DNA from: Clostridiales bacterium
GTDB lineage: Bacteria; Bacillota; Clostridia; Oscillospirales; Acutalibacteraceae
NCBI GenBank assembly: GCA_019421725.1
Contig: JAHZES010000043.1
Coordinates: 1-13,329, forward strand
Direction of reading: 5' to 3'
Length of the DNA stretch: 13,329 bases
A model generated the notes under the pieces. That model worked only from the letters and a program-made list of their open reading frames with translations. It was not told the origin of the DNA and did no database searches. Below are positions 1 through 7,100 of the stretch, in pieces; the first letter of the stretch is position 1; every line of letters starts with the position of its first letter. A program made the position numbers and the translations under genes.

Positions 1-277
1 TCACAGCATGGAGGATATTGCAAAATACAGTGATCGCGTGCTTGTCATGAACGAAAGCCGCGCCGCCATGCTTGCTCCGACGGCCGAAATTTTTGCCCGC
101 GGACGCGAGCTGCAGCAAATGGGGCTTCAGGTTCCGCAGGTCACCCGCATTTTCATGCGCCTGCGCGAGCTTGGCTGCCCGGTAAGCGACAGCGTGTACA
201 CGGTGGAGCAGGCGCTGGCCGAGATTCGCCGCGCGCTCCGCAAGAACGCTGCAAACGGAGGTGACCGCCATGATTAA
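1..277 (+). CDS. ecfA2: ECF transporter ATP-binding protein EcfA2, C-terminal part (5' end outside window)
   Basis: This is the last 91 or so codons of an ABC ATPase that powers ECF-type vitamin uptake at the inner face of the membrane. The reading frame is already open at the left edge and begins with the His-Ser-Met-Glu-Asp sequence of the ABC H-loop (the switch histidine is the first complete codon). The RVLVMNE strand and the GLQVPQVT segment that follow are typical of EcfA C-termini. The Walker and signature motifs lie outside the window. The call of EcfA2 rather than EcfA1 rests on its place directly before ecfT in the usual ecfA1-ecfA2-ecfT order, which is an inference. The stop codon (275-277) overlaps the start of ecfT, so the two genes are translationally coupled. 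Confidence 0.88.
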   Translation, partial: HSMEDIAKYSDRVLVMNESRAAMLAPTAEIFARGRELQQMGLQVPQVTRIFMRLRELGCPVSDSVYTVEQALAEIRRALRKNAANGGDRHD

Positions 278-1082
278 GGATATTACCATCGGTCAGTTTT
301 TTCCGGGAAACTCGGTCGTCCACCGGCTTGACCCGCGCATGAAGGTCACGTTGACCTTGGTGGCTATCGTCTTTGTTTTCGTAGCAAATTCTGCCGCCGC
401 CATTGCGCTGATGACGCTGGCCGTCTTTTCCGTAATCGCGCTCACACGGATCCCCGTCAAGCTTTATTTTAAGGGTCTGAAACCGATCCTGGTCATTATT
501 CTTATTACTTCCCTGCTTAATATTTTCTATATAAAAACCGGCAATATCCTCTGGAGCTGGAAATTCATTACCGTAACCGATCAGGGACTGATGCGCAGCG
601 CCCTGATCGCCATCCGTATTGCCGTCATGATCCTGATCAGCTGTGTCTTAACCTACACGACCTCTCCTACTGATTTGACCGACGCGATTGAGCGCCTGAT
701 GAAGCCATTGAAGCTCATCCGGGTACCTGTGCATGAAATTGCCATGATGATGACCATTGCACTGCGCTTTGTGCCGACGCTGCTGGAAGAGACCGACAAA
801 ATCACCAGTGCACAAAAGGCTCGCGGCGCCGATCTGGAAAGCGGCAGCCTGATGCAGCGTGTCCGCGCAATGATCCCGATTTTGATTCCTCTGTTTGTTT
901 CGGCGTTCCGGCGGGCTTATGAGCTTGCCATGGCGATGGAATGCCGTTGCTACCATGGCGGCGAAGGCCGCACCCGAATGAAGCAGCTGCATCTGTCTTC
1001 GCGCGATTTCATTACGTTGGCGCTCGGCGCCGTCCTGTTCTGCGGGGTGATTCTATGCAACCAGATCCCGCCGTCGCTTTGA
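270..1082 (+). CDS. ecfT: ECF transporter transmembrane protein EcfT
   Basis: This is the T component of the energy-coupling factor module. It sits in the membrane and couples the two EcfA ATPases to exchangeable substrate-binding S proteins. The product is 270 residues with about five hydrophobic segments, two near residues 26-58 and others near 73-88, 110-128 and 245-262. The cytoplasmic coupling helices carry the two family motifs: Ala-Arg-Gly at 184-186, and a second one at 224-228 followed by HGGEGRTR. The second motif reads ECRCY where EARGY or EARCY is usual, but its key arginine (R226) is kept. I chose ATG 270 because GGAGGTG (257-263) lies 6 bases before it; the in-frame GTG at 261 falls inside that binding site. 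The gene overlaps ecfA2 by 8 bases and truA by 28, so it is part of one operon. Confidence 0.93.
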   Translation: MIKDITIGQFFPGNSVVHRLDPRMKVTLTLVAIVFVFVANSAAAIALMTLAVFSVIALTRIPVKLYFKGLKPILVIILITSLLNIFYIKTGNILWSWKFITVTDQGLMRSALIAIRIAVMILISCVLTYTTSPTDLTDAIERLMKPLKLIRVPVHEIAMMMTIALRFVPTLLEETDKITSAQKARGADLESGSLMQRVRAMIPILIPLFVSAFRRAYELAMAMECRCYHGGEGRTRMKQLHLSSRDFITLALGAVLFCGVILCNQIPPSL

Positions 1083-1864
1083 GCGCGGAACGCAATCTGC
1101 TGCTGCGGCTCAGCTATGACGGAACCCGTTACCACGGTTGGCAGGTGCAGCGGAATGCGCAAAGTGTACAAAGCGTGCTGCAGGACGCGCTCTTCCCGGT
1201 GCTCGGCGGCGTTCACGATTTAAAGGGCTGCAGCCGGACGGACACCGGCGTTCATGCCAGAGAATATTTTGTCAGCGTAAAAACCGAAAACGGCAGTTCC
1301 CCGCTGCGGCTGCAGGACGCGCTGAACAACCGCCTCCCGCGGGATATCGCCGTGCTGGATTGCCGCGAGGTACCGCTTGATTTTCACGCCCGGTACAGCT
1401 GCACCGGAAAGGAATATGTGTATCAGATCTGGAACAGCCGCGTTAAAAATCCGTTTCTGTTCCCGTATTCCATGCCGTATCCCTACGAGCTTTGCACGGA
1501 GCAGCTGAACGATGCCGCGCAGGCATATTGCGGAACTCACGATTTTACCTCGCTCTGCTCGGCCGGCAGCAAAAAGCAGGACAACACCCGCACGGTCTTT
1601 CGCTTTTCCGTCGAACGGGACGGCCCGCTCGTTACTATGATCACCGCCGCCGACGGATACCTTTACAACATGGTGCGCATTATGGTCGGCACTCTGCTGC
1701 GAATTGCGCAGGGCAAGCTTGCTCCCGACGCTCTTCCTGCAGTCATTGCCGCTAAAGACCGCTCTGCCGCCGGCCCAACCGCGCCGGCCTGCGGGCTTTT
1801 TTTGAACCGTGTATTTTACGGGAACAACACTGCCGAAGGGGATGACCGCAACGATGGCAAATAA
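1055..1864 (+). CDS. truA: tRNA pseudouridine(38-40) synthase TruA
   Basis: TruA isomerises uridines 38, 39 and 40 in the anticodon arm of many tRNAs to pseudouridine. The 269-residue product has the usual family length. Seen in the sequence are the N-terminal LSYDGTRYHGWQVQ segment (19-32), the catalytic motif CSRTDTGVHA (59-68) with nucleophile Asp63, and the C-terminal LYNMVRIMVGTLL segment of the active-site domain. ATG 1055 has GGGGTGA at 1044-1050 in front of it and gives a normal N-terminus; the frame is open further upstream, but a start there would add a stretch wholly inside ecfT that the family lacks. The gene overlaps the end of ecfT by 28 bases and the next gene by 11. The ecfA-ecfT-truA order is common in Firmicutes, usually at the end of the ribosomal protein cluster. 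Confidence 0.95.
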   Translation: MQPDPAVALSAERNLLLRLSYDGTRYHGWQVQRNAQSVQSVLQDALFPVLGGVHDLKGCSRTDTGVHAREYFVSVKTENGSSPLRLQDALNNRLPRDIAVLDCREVPLDFHARYSCTGKEYVYQIWNSRVKNPFLFPYSMPYPYELCTEQLNDAAQAYCGTHDFTSLCSAGSKKQDNTRTVFRFSVERDGPLVTMITAADGYLYNMVRIMVGTLLRIAQGKLAPDALPAVIAAKDRSAAGPTAPACGLFLNRVFYGNNTAEGDDRNDGK

Positions 1865-3044
1865 AAGCACCGCAAAACAAAAGAAAAAACGCCTGCTGCC
1901 GCGCCCTGTCAAATACCTTTTGCTCGTTCTGGTGCTGCTTGCATTGGGAACCTTTGTGTTCACCAACCGTAAAGCCCTTGCGCCCGCAAATATAAAAAAC
2001 TGGTTCCAGCAGAATTTGCTCGGTTATTCCGAAGGCGACGGATACCCCGTTTCGTTTCCGGGAACAGCGGTGGACTATAATAATTTTGTACTTTCCAACG
2101 GACGCCCCGCCGTGGTAAGCGACACATCCTTTGCCATGTACCGCAGCGGCGGTGCACAGCTGGCGGCAGTCCAGCACGGCTTTTCCTCTCCTACGCTGCA
2201 AAGCTCCGGCAACCGTTTTCTTTTGTTGAATTTGGGCGGAAAAAAATATATGACCGGCGACGGCGGTTTATCTGCCTCGCCTGCTTCCTACGATTTCAGC
2301 ATTTACGGCGGTGCTATTGCCTCCAACGGCAGCTTTGCCATTTTAAGCGGTGCACAGGGCTACGCTTCCATGGCGACGGTTTTTGACTCGCGCGGCGAGC
2401 GGCTGTTCCAGTGGGCCTCCCAGAATTATCTGCTTTCGGCATGCAGCCTTTCCGAAAACGGGCAGCAGCTGGCAGCAGCCGGATTCGCCGCACAGAACGG
2501 CGATTTGATTTCGCAGGTTTCTCTGTTTTCTATTACGAGCGATTCCCCCACCGCCGTTTTTACGCTGCCGAATTCTCTTCCGAAATCGATCGACATTCTG
2601 CAAAACGGCAGCCTGTTCTTTATCGGGGACCGCTCCGCTGCCGTGCTCAACCCGGAAAACGGGCAGCAGACCGCATACGATTACCACGGCGCCGCGCTTT
2701 CCTGTTCTGCTTTCCGTGCGGAGCTGGGCGGCGCCATAGCGCTTTCTTCCTCTGGCGGGCGCAATGCCTCGGTAATATTTCTTGCTGCCGACGCTTCCGT
2801 ATATTCCGTTGCAAAATTTTCCGATCCGGTACTCTCCCTCGACCTCAATTCGGACGGGATACTGATACTCAGCGGCGGAAGACTGGCGCTGCTGGATGAA
2901 AACGGAACGGTACTTTCCTCCGCCGAGGCCGGCAATGACGCCCAGCGCGCTCTATACGCCGGCAACGGCACATGCTATGTTCTCGGGCTTTCCGAGCTGC
3001 GCCGGGTGGAGCTGCAAAGCAGTCCGGCTTCCTCGGGAGAATAG
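1854..3044 (+). CDS. membrane-anchored beta-propeller-like protein, probably DUF5711 family
   Basis: The product is 396 residues of unknown function. It has a lysine/arginine-rich N-terminus (residues 4-20), one transmembrane segment (about 20-37) and a long outside region. That region has repeated short beta-strand patterns and turns such as ASNGSFAILSG, SENGQQLAAAG, LQNGSLFFIGD and NSDGILILSGG, which suggest a beta-propeller of about six or seven blades. The basic N-terminus predicts that the C-terminal domain lies outside the cytoplasm. I recall DUF5711 proteins of clostridia with this layout, but could not run a profile search. ATG 1854 is favoured over ATG 1842 because the SD-like AGGGGATGA (1837-1845) is 8 bases upstream of 1854 and would overlap 1842. 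The gene overlaps truA by 11 bases and is the last clear gene of the operon. No terminator is evident after it. Confidence 0.72.
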   Translation: MANKSTAKQKKKRLLPRPVKYLLLVLVLLALGTFVFTNRKALAPANIKNWFQQNLLGYSEGDGYPVSFPGTAVDYNNFVLSNGRPAVVSDTSFAMYRSGGAQLAAVQHGFSSPTLQSSGNRFLLLNLGGKKYMTGDGGLSASPASYDFSIYGGAIASNGSFAILSGAQGYASMATVFDSRGERLFQWASQNYLLSACSLSENGQQLAAAGFAAQNGDLISQVSLFSITSDSPTAVFTLPNSLPKSIDILQNGSLFFIGDRSAAVLNPENGQQTAYDYHGAALSCSAFRAELGGAIALSSSGGRNASVIFLAADASVYSVAKFSDPVLSLDLNSDGILILSGGRLALLDENGTVLSSAEAGNDAQRALYAGNGTCYVLGLSELRRVELQSSPASSGE

Positions 3045-3197
3045 CTGCCGTGTAACGCTGCGTGAGTGAAATCCGTCAACTTCCTCGTGAAATATGCAAA
3101 GTAAACAAAGAGATTTGGCTTCATAATAAAACCAGACGGTTATCATATGACCGGTACCATAATAAAGAACCTGATTCTCAGAAAAGGAGCGTTTGCA

Positions 3198-4535
3198 ATG
3201 TCTGAATTAGCAATTCTGGGCGGAAAGAAAGCGGTCACATCCGATCCCGGCGATATGTTTACCTGGCCGATTATCACCAAAGAGGATGAAGAGGCCGTGC
3301 TGAATGTTCTGCACCGCCGCGCAATGTCCGGCACTGACATTACCATGCAGTTTGAAAAGGAATTTGCGAAATGGCAGGGCACCGAGTACGCATTGGGCTT
3401 TTCTTCCGGCACGGCATCGCTGCAGGCGGCTATGTACGCCGTCGGGATCCGCCGCGGCGACGAGATCATCTGCCCGAGCGTAACCTATTGGGCAAGCTGC
3501 ATGCAGGTTTTCTCTCTTGGCGGCACCGTGGTGTTCGCCGATATCGACCCCGATTCTCTCTGCATTGACCCGAAAGACATCGAGCATCGGATCGGCCCGA
3601 AAACAAAAGCGATCATGGTCGTACATTATCTGAGCCATCCTGCCGACATGGACGCCATTATGGCCATTGCCAAAAAGCACAACCTGAAGGTTATTGAAGA
3701 TGTTTCCCACGCACAGGGCGGCACATATAAAGGCAAACAGCTTGGTACATTCGGCGATGTGGCAGCCATGAGCCTGATGACCGGAAAATCCTTTGCCATC
3801 GGTGAAGCCGGCATGCTGGTCACCAATAGCCGCGAGATTTACGAGCATGCGCTGGTGCTGGGGCATTACGAGCGCTTTAACGCAAGCGAAATTGAATCCG
3901 AAGACCTGAAGCCGTATTGCGGGCTGCCGATGGGCGGCTTCAAATACCGGATGCATCAGATGAGCTCGGCCGTTGGTCTGGTTCAGCTGAAGCATTACGA
4001 TGAGCGCTGCGTAGAGATCCGCAAGGCTATGAACTACTTCTGGGATCTGCTGGAGGGTGTTCCGGGGATCCGCGCTCACCGCACCAACGAGGCAGAAGGC
4101 ACAACGATGGCCGGCTGGTACTGCGCACACGCACACTATGTTCCCGAGGAGCTTGGCGGTCTGAGCATTACCCGCTTTGTGGAAGCGCTCGAAGCAGAAG
4201 GGGTGGACGGTATTTACCCCGGAGCCAATAACGCCTTGAACACGCACGCAGTCTTTAAAACCGCCGATATTTACGGCGACGGCAAGCCGACCCGTATTGC
4301 ATTTGCCGACCGCGATGTTCGCGAGCTGGACAGCGATCTTCCAAACAGCGAGGCGCTTGGCGCACATACCTTTGCAATTCCGTGGTTTAAGCATTACCGT
4401 CCTGAAATTATTGAGCAGTATGCCAACGCTTTCAAAAAGGTCGCGCTGAACTACAAAGAGCTTTTGGCGGACGACCCGGGAAACCCCGAAAACATTGGCG
4501 GATGGCATTTCTTTAAACACACCAAAAAAGCCTGA
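3198..4535 (+). CDS. DegT/DnrJ/EryC1/StrS-family PLP-dependent aminotransferase
   Basis: This is a fold-type I PLP enzyme of the sugar aminotransferase family, which transfers an amino group from Glu or Gln to keto-sugars or keto-cyclitols. The 445-residue product shows SSGTASLQAAM (69-79), which binds the PLP phosphate, and EDVSHA (167-172), whose Asp168 contacts the pyridine nitrogen. LMTGKSFAIGEAG contains Lys197 at the Schiff-base position. It is somewhat longer than the usual 370-400 residues. ATG 3198 has AAAAGGAG about 8 bases upstream, and the product then starts with the family-like SELAILGGKKAV. The frame is open back to 3147 but has no better site. No glycosyltransferase, nucleotide-sugar or antibiotic gene is nearby, so the substrate cannot be told. 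The only likely partner is the AraC-type regulator downstream. A 153-base gap precedes it, in which I see no convincing promoter. Confidence 0.9.
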   Translation: MSELAILGGKKAVTSDPGDMFTWPIITKEDEEAVLNVLHRRAMSGTDITMQFEKEFAKWQGTEYALGFSSGTASLQAAMYAVGIRRGDEIICPSVTYWASCMQVFSLGGTVVFADIDPDSLCIDPKDIEHRIGPKTKAIMVVHYLSHPADMDAIMAIAKKHNLKVIEDVSHAQGGTYKGKQLGTFGDVAAMSLMTGKSFAIGEAGMLVTNSREIYEHALVLGHYERFNASEIESEDLKPYCGLPMGGFKYRMHQMSSAVGLVQLKHYDERCVEIRKAMNYFWDLLEGVPGIRAHRTNEAEGTTMAGWYCAHAHYVPEELGGLSITRFVEALEAEGVDGIYPGANNALNTHAVFKTADIYGDGKPTRIAFADRDVRELDSDLPNSEALGAHTFAIPWFKHYRPEIIEQYANAFKKVALNYKELLADDPGNPENIGGWHFFKHTKKA

Positions 4536-4572
4536 TTTATCTCCTGAACCGACTTTTCCTCATCCTCTCTTT

Positions 4573-4613
4573 GAAAATGCCGCGGTTTCCGACGGAAATC
4601 GCGGCATCTTTCT
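4573..4613 (+). terminator. Intrinsic terminator after the aminotransferase gene
   Basis: A stem runs from 4577 to 4607. The left arm ATGCCGCGGTTTC pairs with GAAATCGCGGCAT, with one G-U pair and a short CGACG loop, and is followed by the weak pyrimidine tract CTTTCT. It lies 41 bases after the aminotransferase stop and before the araC-type promoter candidate, so it probably separates the two transcripts. The T tract is interrupted, so termination may be partial. Confidence 0.7.
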
Positions 4614-4624
4614 GTGCTCCCCTC

Positions 4625-4653
4625 TTTTCGTCCGGAGCAAAAGGAGGTATAAT
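4625..4653 (+). promoter_or_regulatory. Candidate sigma-A promoter of the AraC-type regulator
   Basis: A perfect TATAAT lies at 4648-4653, preceded by GAGG, which gives a partial extended -10. The -35 region 17 bases upstream (4625-4630, TTTTCG) is poor. The site lies just after the terminator and 46 bases before the regulator's start codon. A weak -35 would fit a promoter that needs an activator, which is inference. Confidence 0.45.
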
Positions 4654-4667
4654 AAAGGATGAAATCC

Positions 4668-4683
4668 TGCCCGGCGCCGGGCA
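4668..4683 (+). promoter_or_regulatory. Perfect 16-bp GC-rich palindrome in the leader of the AraC-type gene
   Basis: TGCCCGGCGCCGGGCA reads the same on both strands. It starts 15 bases after the candidate -10 and ends two bases before the AAGGAGG ribosome binding site, so it overlaps or closely follows the expected transcription start. It could be an operator for a dimeric repressor, or an RNA hairpin that shields the ribosome binding site. No T tract follows, so it is not a terminator. Confidence 0.5.
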
Positions 4684-4699
4684 AAAGGAGGGACGCTTT

Positions 4700-5611
4700 A
4701 TGACCCATCCGCGTGAAGACCCGGTAGTTCTTTGCAGAATGGTGGACAATAATAACGGGGATCTGAATTTTTTCATTCGGAAATACTCCATTGATTCCAG
4801 TCTTTCTCCGGTGCTCCACACACACGACAGCATCCAGATCGATTATATCTACAGCGGCAGTGCGCGCCATATGGTACACGACAACGTCTGCGACGTGGTG
4901 CATGGAGATATTTTTGTTATTCCACCGTTTGTTCCGCATCTGCTTTCTCCCGCTGAACAGGCTGCGGCAGAGATCATTGAATTTGAATTTCTGCCCAGCT
5001 TTATCAATCCCGCCTTTGACCGCGTCACCACCTCGGAAGCATTTTGGGATTTCGCATACATCGAACCGTTTCTGGTTGAAGAAAATCTGGTAAAGCCCCG
5101 GCTGAATCTTGCCGGAAAAATTCAGATCGAAGTGGAAAACCTGCTCAACGAAGCGCTTCGGGAAAACGGGCTCCGCCGGCCCGGCTTTGAATTGCTGATC
5201 AAATCTCTTTTGCTGAAGCTTTTGGTTATTGTTGGCCGGGAGCTGACCGAAGGCCTGACCGATTCCAAAACGCGCCCGCTTTTTGACCGTCACCGCGACG
5301 CCATTAAGGGTGCCATTAATTACATTGAAGAACATTTTACCGAAAATCTGACCATCGATTCCGTTGCGAAGATGTTTATGCTCTCTCCGTCGTTTTTTGG
5401 CTATCTTTTTAAGAACCTGACTTCTAAAACCTTTACGGAATATCTGAAAAATCTTCGGATTGCCAAAGCGGCGGAAATGCTGAAAACCTCTGACAAAAAG
5501 GTGATCGAAATCTGCTATGAATCCGGCTTCAATAATCTGAATCATTTTAACCGAACATTCAAGCAGAGCATCGGTGTCTCTCCGGGCACATACCGCAAAG
5601 AAAATTCCTGA
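4700..5611 (+). CDS. AraC-family transcriptional regulator with N-terminal cupin sensor domain
   Basis: The 303-residue product has two parts. An N-terminal cupin-like domain (about 25-110) includes HTHDSIQIDYIYSG and GDIFVIPPFVPHLL, typical of small-molecule-sensing AraC proteins. A C-terminal double helix-turn-helix (about 200-303) includes LTIDSVAKMFMLSPSFFGYLFK and the second-helix consensus AEMLKTSDKKVIEICYESGFNNLNHFNRTFKQ (cited here in part), ending in GVSPGTYRK. Such proteins bind DNA as dimers and usually activate carbon-use genes when bound to a sugar or related ligand. ATG 4700 has AAGGAGG (4686-4692) seven bases upstream. The in-frame ATG at 4571 is rejected because it precedes the aminotransferase terminator and the promoter candidate. 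The target is probably its own gene and perhaps the aminotransferase upstream, judged by proximity only. Confidence 0.9.
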   Translation: MTHPREDPVVLCRMVDNNNGDLNFFIRKYSIDSSLSPVLHTHDSIQIDYIYSGSARHMVHDNVCDVVHGDIFVIPPFVPHLLSPAEQAAAEIIEFEFLPSFINPAFDRVTTSEAFWDFAYIEPFLVEENLVKPRLNLAGKIQIEVENLLNEALRENGLRRPGFELLIKSLLLKLLVIVGRELTEGLTDSKTRPLFDRHRDAIKGAINYIEEHFTENLTIDSVAKMFMLSPSFFGYLFKNLTSKTFTEYLKNLRIAKAAEMLKTSDKKVIEICYESGFNNLNHFNRTFKQSIGVSPGTYRKENS

Positions 5612-5641
5612 CCGCGGTTTGTTATTTATGAAAAAAGCGCA

Positions 5642-5671
5642 TTGTGCGCCGATTTTCATTTGTGTTAAAAT
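5642..5671 (+). promoter_or_regulatory. Extended -10 promoter of the phosphofructokinase gene
   Basis: An extended -10 element TGTTAAAAT lies at 5663-5671 (TG, one base, then TAAAAT). TTGTGC at 5642-5647 is a partial -35 at 18-base spacing. The predicted transcription start is near 5678, giving a leader of about 35 bases. The -35 sits in a small hairpin, GCGCA-TTG-TGCGC (5637-5649), flanked by A and T runs, which may also act as a weak terminator for the regulator gene upstream. Confidence 0.6.
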
Positions 5672-5712
5672 AGAATGCGCGTATTTGTGAAAATGAAAGG
5701 CTGGATGAATGG

Positions 5713-6924
5713 ATGAATATCGCTGTTGCTCAATCGGGAGGGCCCACCTGCGCCATTAACGCTTCTTTGGTAGGCGTTTTTCGCGAAGCCCTGCAAAGCG
5801 AGCAAATTGAAACCATATACGGCTCCCTCAACGGAATTGAGGGAATGATCGGGGATAAGCTGGTCAACCTTTCGGACAGGTTTGCAGGAGAAGATGACAT
5901 TGCTCTGCTTTTGCAGACGCCGTCCACTGTGCTTGGCTCCTGCCGGTACAAGCTGCCGTCCCCTGAAAAGGACCCTTCCCCCTATGAAGCCGCACTTGCC
6001 ACCATGCAGCGCCACAACATCGGCGCGTTCTTTTACATCGGCGGCAACGATTCTATGGACACCGTGGCCAAGCTTTCCGCCTGGCTGGTACAAAAGGGCA
6101 GCCCCATCCGCGTGATCGGCGTTCCGAAAACCATTGATAATGACCTGATGTATACCGACCACACTCCCGGGTTCGGCTCTGCGGCAAAATATGTCGCCGC
6201 CACTGTGCAGGAGATCATCCGCGACAGCTCGGTTTACAGTCTGCAGTCCGTCACTGTGATAGAAATTATGGGGCGTCACGCAGGCTGGCTGACCGCCTCC
6301 TGCTCTGTTTTGCGTGTCAACGGGGAAACGGCGCCGCACCTGATCTATTTGCCGGAAAACCCGTTTTCCGTGCAAAAATTTCTTGACGACATCCGCCAGC
6401 AGCAAAAAAAACACAAGGCCGTCGTCGTTGCCGTTTCAGAAGGAATTTCTCTTTCTGCAGACGAAGCCGACAGCGGATTTTTCTCCGGCGTAACGGATCC
6501 GTTTGGGCACAAATATCTTTCCGGCGTGGGAAAATGCCTGGAGCACATTGTCCGCCGCGAGCTGCACTGCAAGGTACGTTCCATTGAACTGAATGTAATG
6601 CAGCGCTGTTCCTCGCACCTGGCCTCTTTGACCGACCTTGAGGAGGCTCAGCAAATCGGCGCCGGAGCGGTTCAGGCCGCCTTGGCCGGTAAAACGGGGA
6701 AAATGATGACCTTCCTCCGTACCGCCGACCACCCCTACACCATACAAATCGATTCGGTGGACGCAGGCAGTGTGGCAAACAGGGAAAAGCTTTTCCCTGC
6801 CGAATGGGTCAATGAACAGCAGAACAACGTGCTGCCCGCCGCGGTTGATTATTTTTTGCCGCTGATCCAGGGCGAGCCCGCAATTCGTATGCAGAACGGC
6901 CTCCCCGTCCACTATATCATCTGA
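5713..6924 (+). CDS. pfp: Pyrophosphate-dependent 6-phosphofructokinase (diphosphate--fructose-6-phosphate 1-phosphotransferase)
   Basis: This cytoplasmic glycolytic enzyme interconverts fructose 6-phosphate and fructose 1,6-bisphosphate. Two signature residues indicate PPi rather than ATP as phosphoryl donor. GGNDS (110-114) has Asp113 where ATP enzymes have Gly in GGDGS, and PKTIDND (138-144) has Lys139 where ATP enzymes have Gly. The catalytic Asp142 and Asp144 are present, as is MGRHAGW (186-192), which binds the sugar phosphate. The 403-residue length fits the PPi-dependent group and exceeds the roughly 320 residues of bacterial ATP-PFK. ATG 5713 gives the family N-terminus MNIAVAQSGGP. 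The best SD-like sequence, GAAAGG (5695-5700), is 12 bases away, rather far, and sits better for an out-of-frame ATG at 5705 (see findings). The gene is alone between its own promoter and terminator. Confidence 0.92.
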   Translation: MNIAVAQSGGPTCAINASLVGVFREALQSEQIETIYGSLNGIEGMIGDKLVNLSDRFAGEDDIALLLQTPSTVLGSCRYKLPSPEKDPSPYEAALATMQRHNIGAFFYIGGNDSMDTVAKLSAWLVQKGSPIRVIGVPKTIDNDLMYTDHTPGFGSAAKYVAATVQEIIRDSSVYSLQSVTVIEIMGRHAGWLTASCSVLRVNGETAPHLIYLPENPFSVQKFLDDIRQQQKKHKAVVVAVSEGISLSADEADSGFFSGVTDPFGHKYLSGVGKCLEHIVRRELHCKVRSIELNVMQRCSSHLASLTDLEEAQQIGAGAVQAALAGKTGKMMTFLRTADHPYTIQIDSVDAGSVANREKLFPAEWVNEQQNNVLPAAVDYFLPLIQGEPAIRMQNGLPVHYII

Positions 6925-6937
6925 GCTTTTGCGCCCT

Positions 6938-6978
6938 CCCGCGGTTACGGGTCTCCCGCAACCGCGGGTTGCTTTTTT
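6938..6978 (+). terminator. Strong intrinsic terminator of pfp
   Basis: CCCGCGGTT (6938-6946) pairs with AACCGCGGG (6960-6968). Inside lies a second stem, CGGG-TCT-CCCG, joined through a single A/C mismatch, so the hairpin is nearly continuous. TTGC and six T residues follow (6973-6978). It ends 14 bases after the pfp stop codon region begins to lose coding sense and points in the plus direction. Confidence 0.9.
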
Positions 6979-6994
6979 GACAACGATTCGTCGG

Positions 6995-7022
6995 TTGCGT
7001 TTCTGATCCCGTTCGGTATAAT
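6995..7022 (+). promoter_or_regulatory. Sigma-A promoter of the HTH-ADP-ribosylglycohydrolase gene
   Basis: TTGCGT (6995-7000) and a perfect TATAAT (7017-7022) are 16 bases apart. The predicted start is near 7029, giving a leader of about 70 bases. The perfect TTGACA at 6977-6982 overlaps the terminator's T tract and is 34 bases from the -10, so it does not fit this promoter. Confidence 0.65.
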
Positions 7023-7100
7023 AAAATTAAATTTCTCTGTTGCGGCTACCGCAGGCCGATGCCGCACCGGGGAACAAATCAGAAAAAGGGAGCGATCGTC

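Noticed and set aside
3045..3197. Promoter upstream of the aminotransferase (TTGGCT at 3115 with TATCAT at 3141)
   Set aside because: The spacing is 20 bases and both elements are imperfect. The nearby near-palindrome around TCATATGA is too short to support an operator call.
3207..4520. Long open frame on the minus strand opposite the aminotransferase gene
   Set aside because: It mirrors the coding strand's codon bias, has no plausible ribosome binding site or recognisable motif, and the plus frame carries a full enzyme family signature.
4571..4699. Upstream in-frame ATG as start of the AraC-type regulator
   Set aside because: It lies before the aminotransferase terminator hairpin and the TATAAT, and has no ribosome binding site; ATG 4700 has AAGGAGG at ideal spacing.
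4451..5659. About 400-codon minus-strand frame opposite the AraC-type gene
   Set aside because: It spans two unrelated plus-strand genes and a terminator, has no motif, and is explained as a shadow of the AraC-type coding frame.
6977..7022. Perfect TTGACA at 6977-6982 as -35 for the TATAAT at 7017
   Set aside because: The spacing is 34 bases, about twice what sigma-A allows. TTGCGT at 6995 fits at 16 bases.
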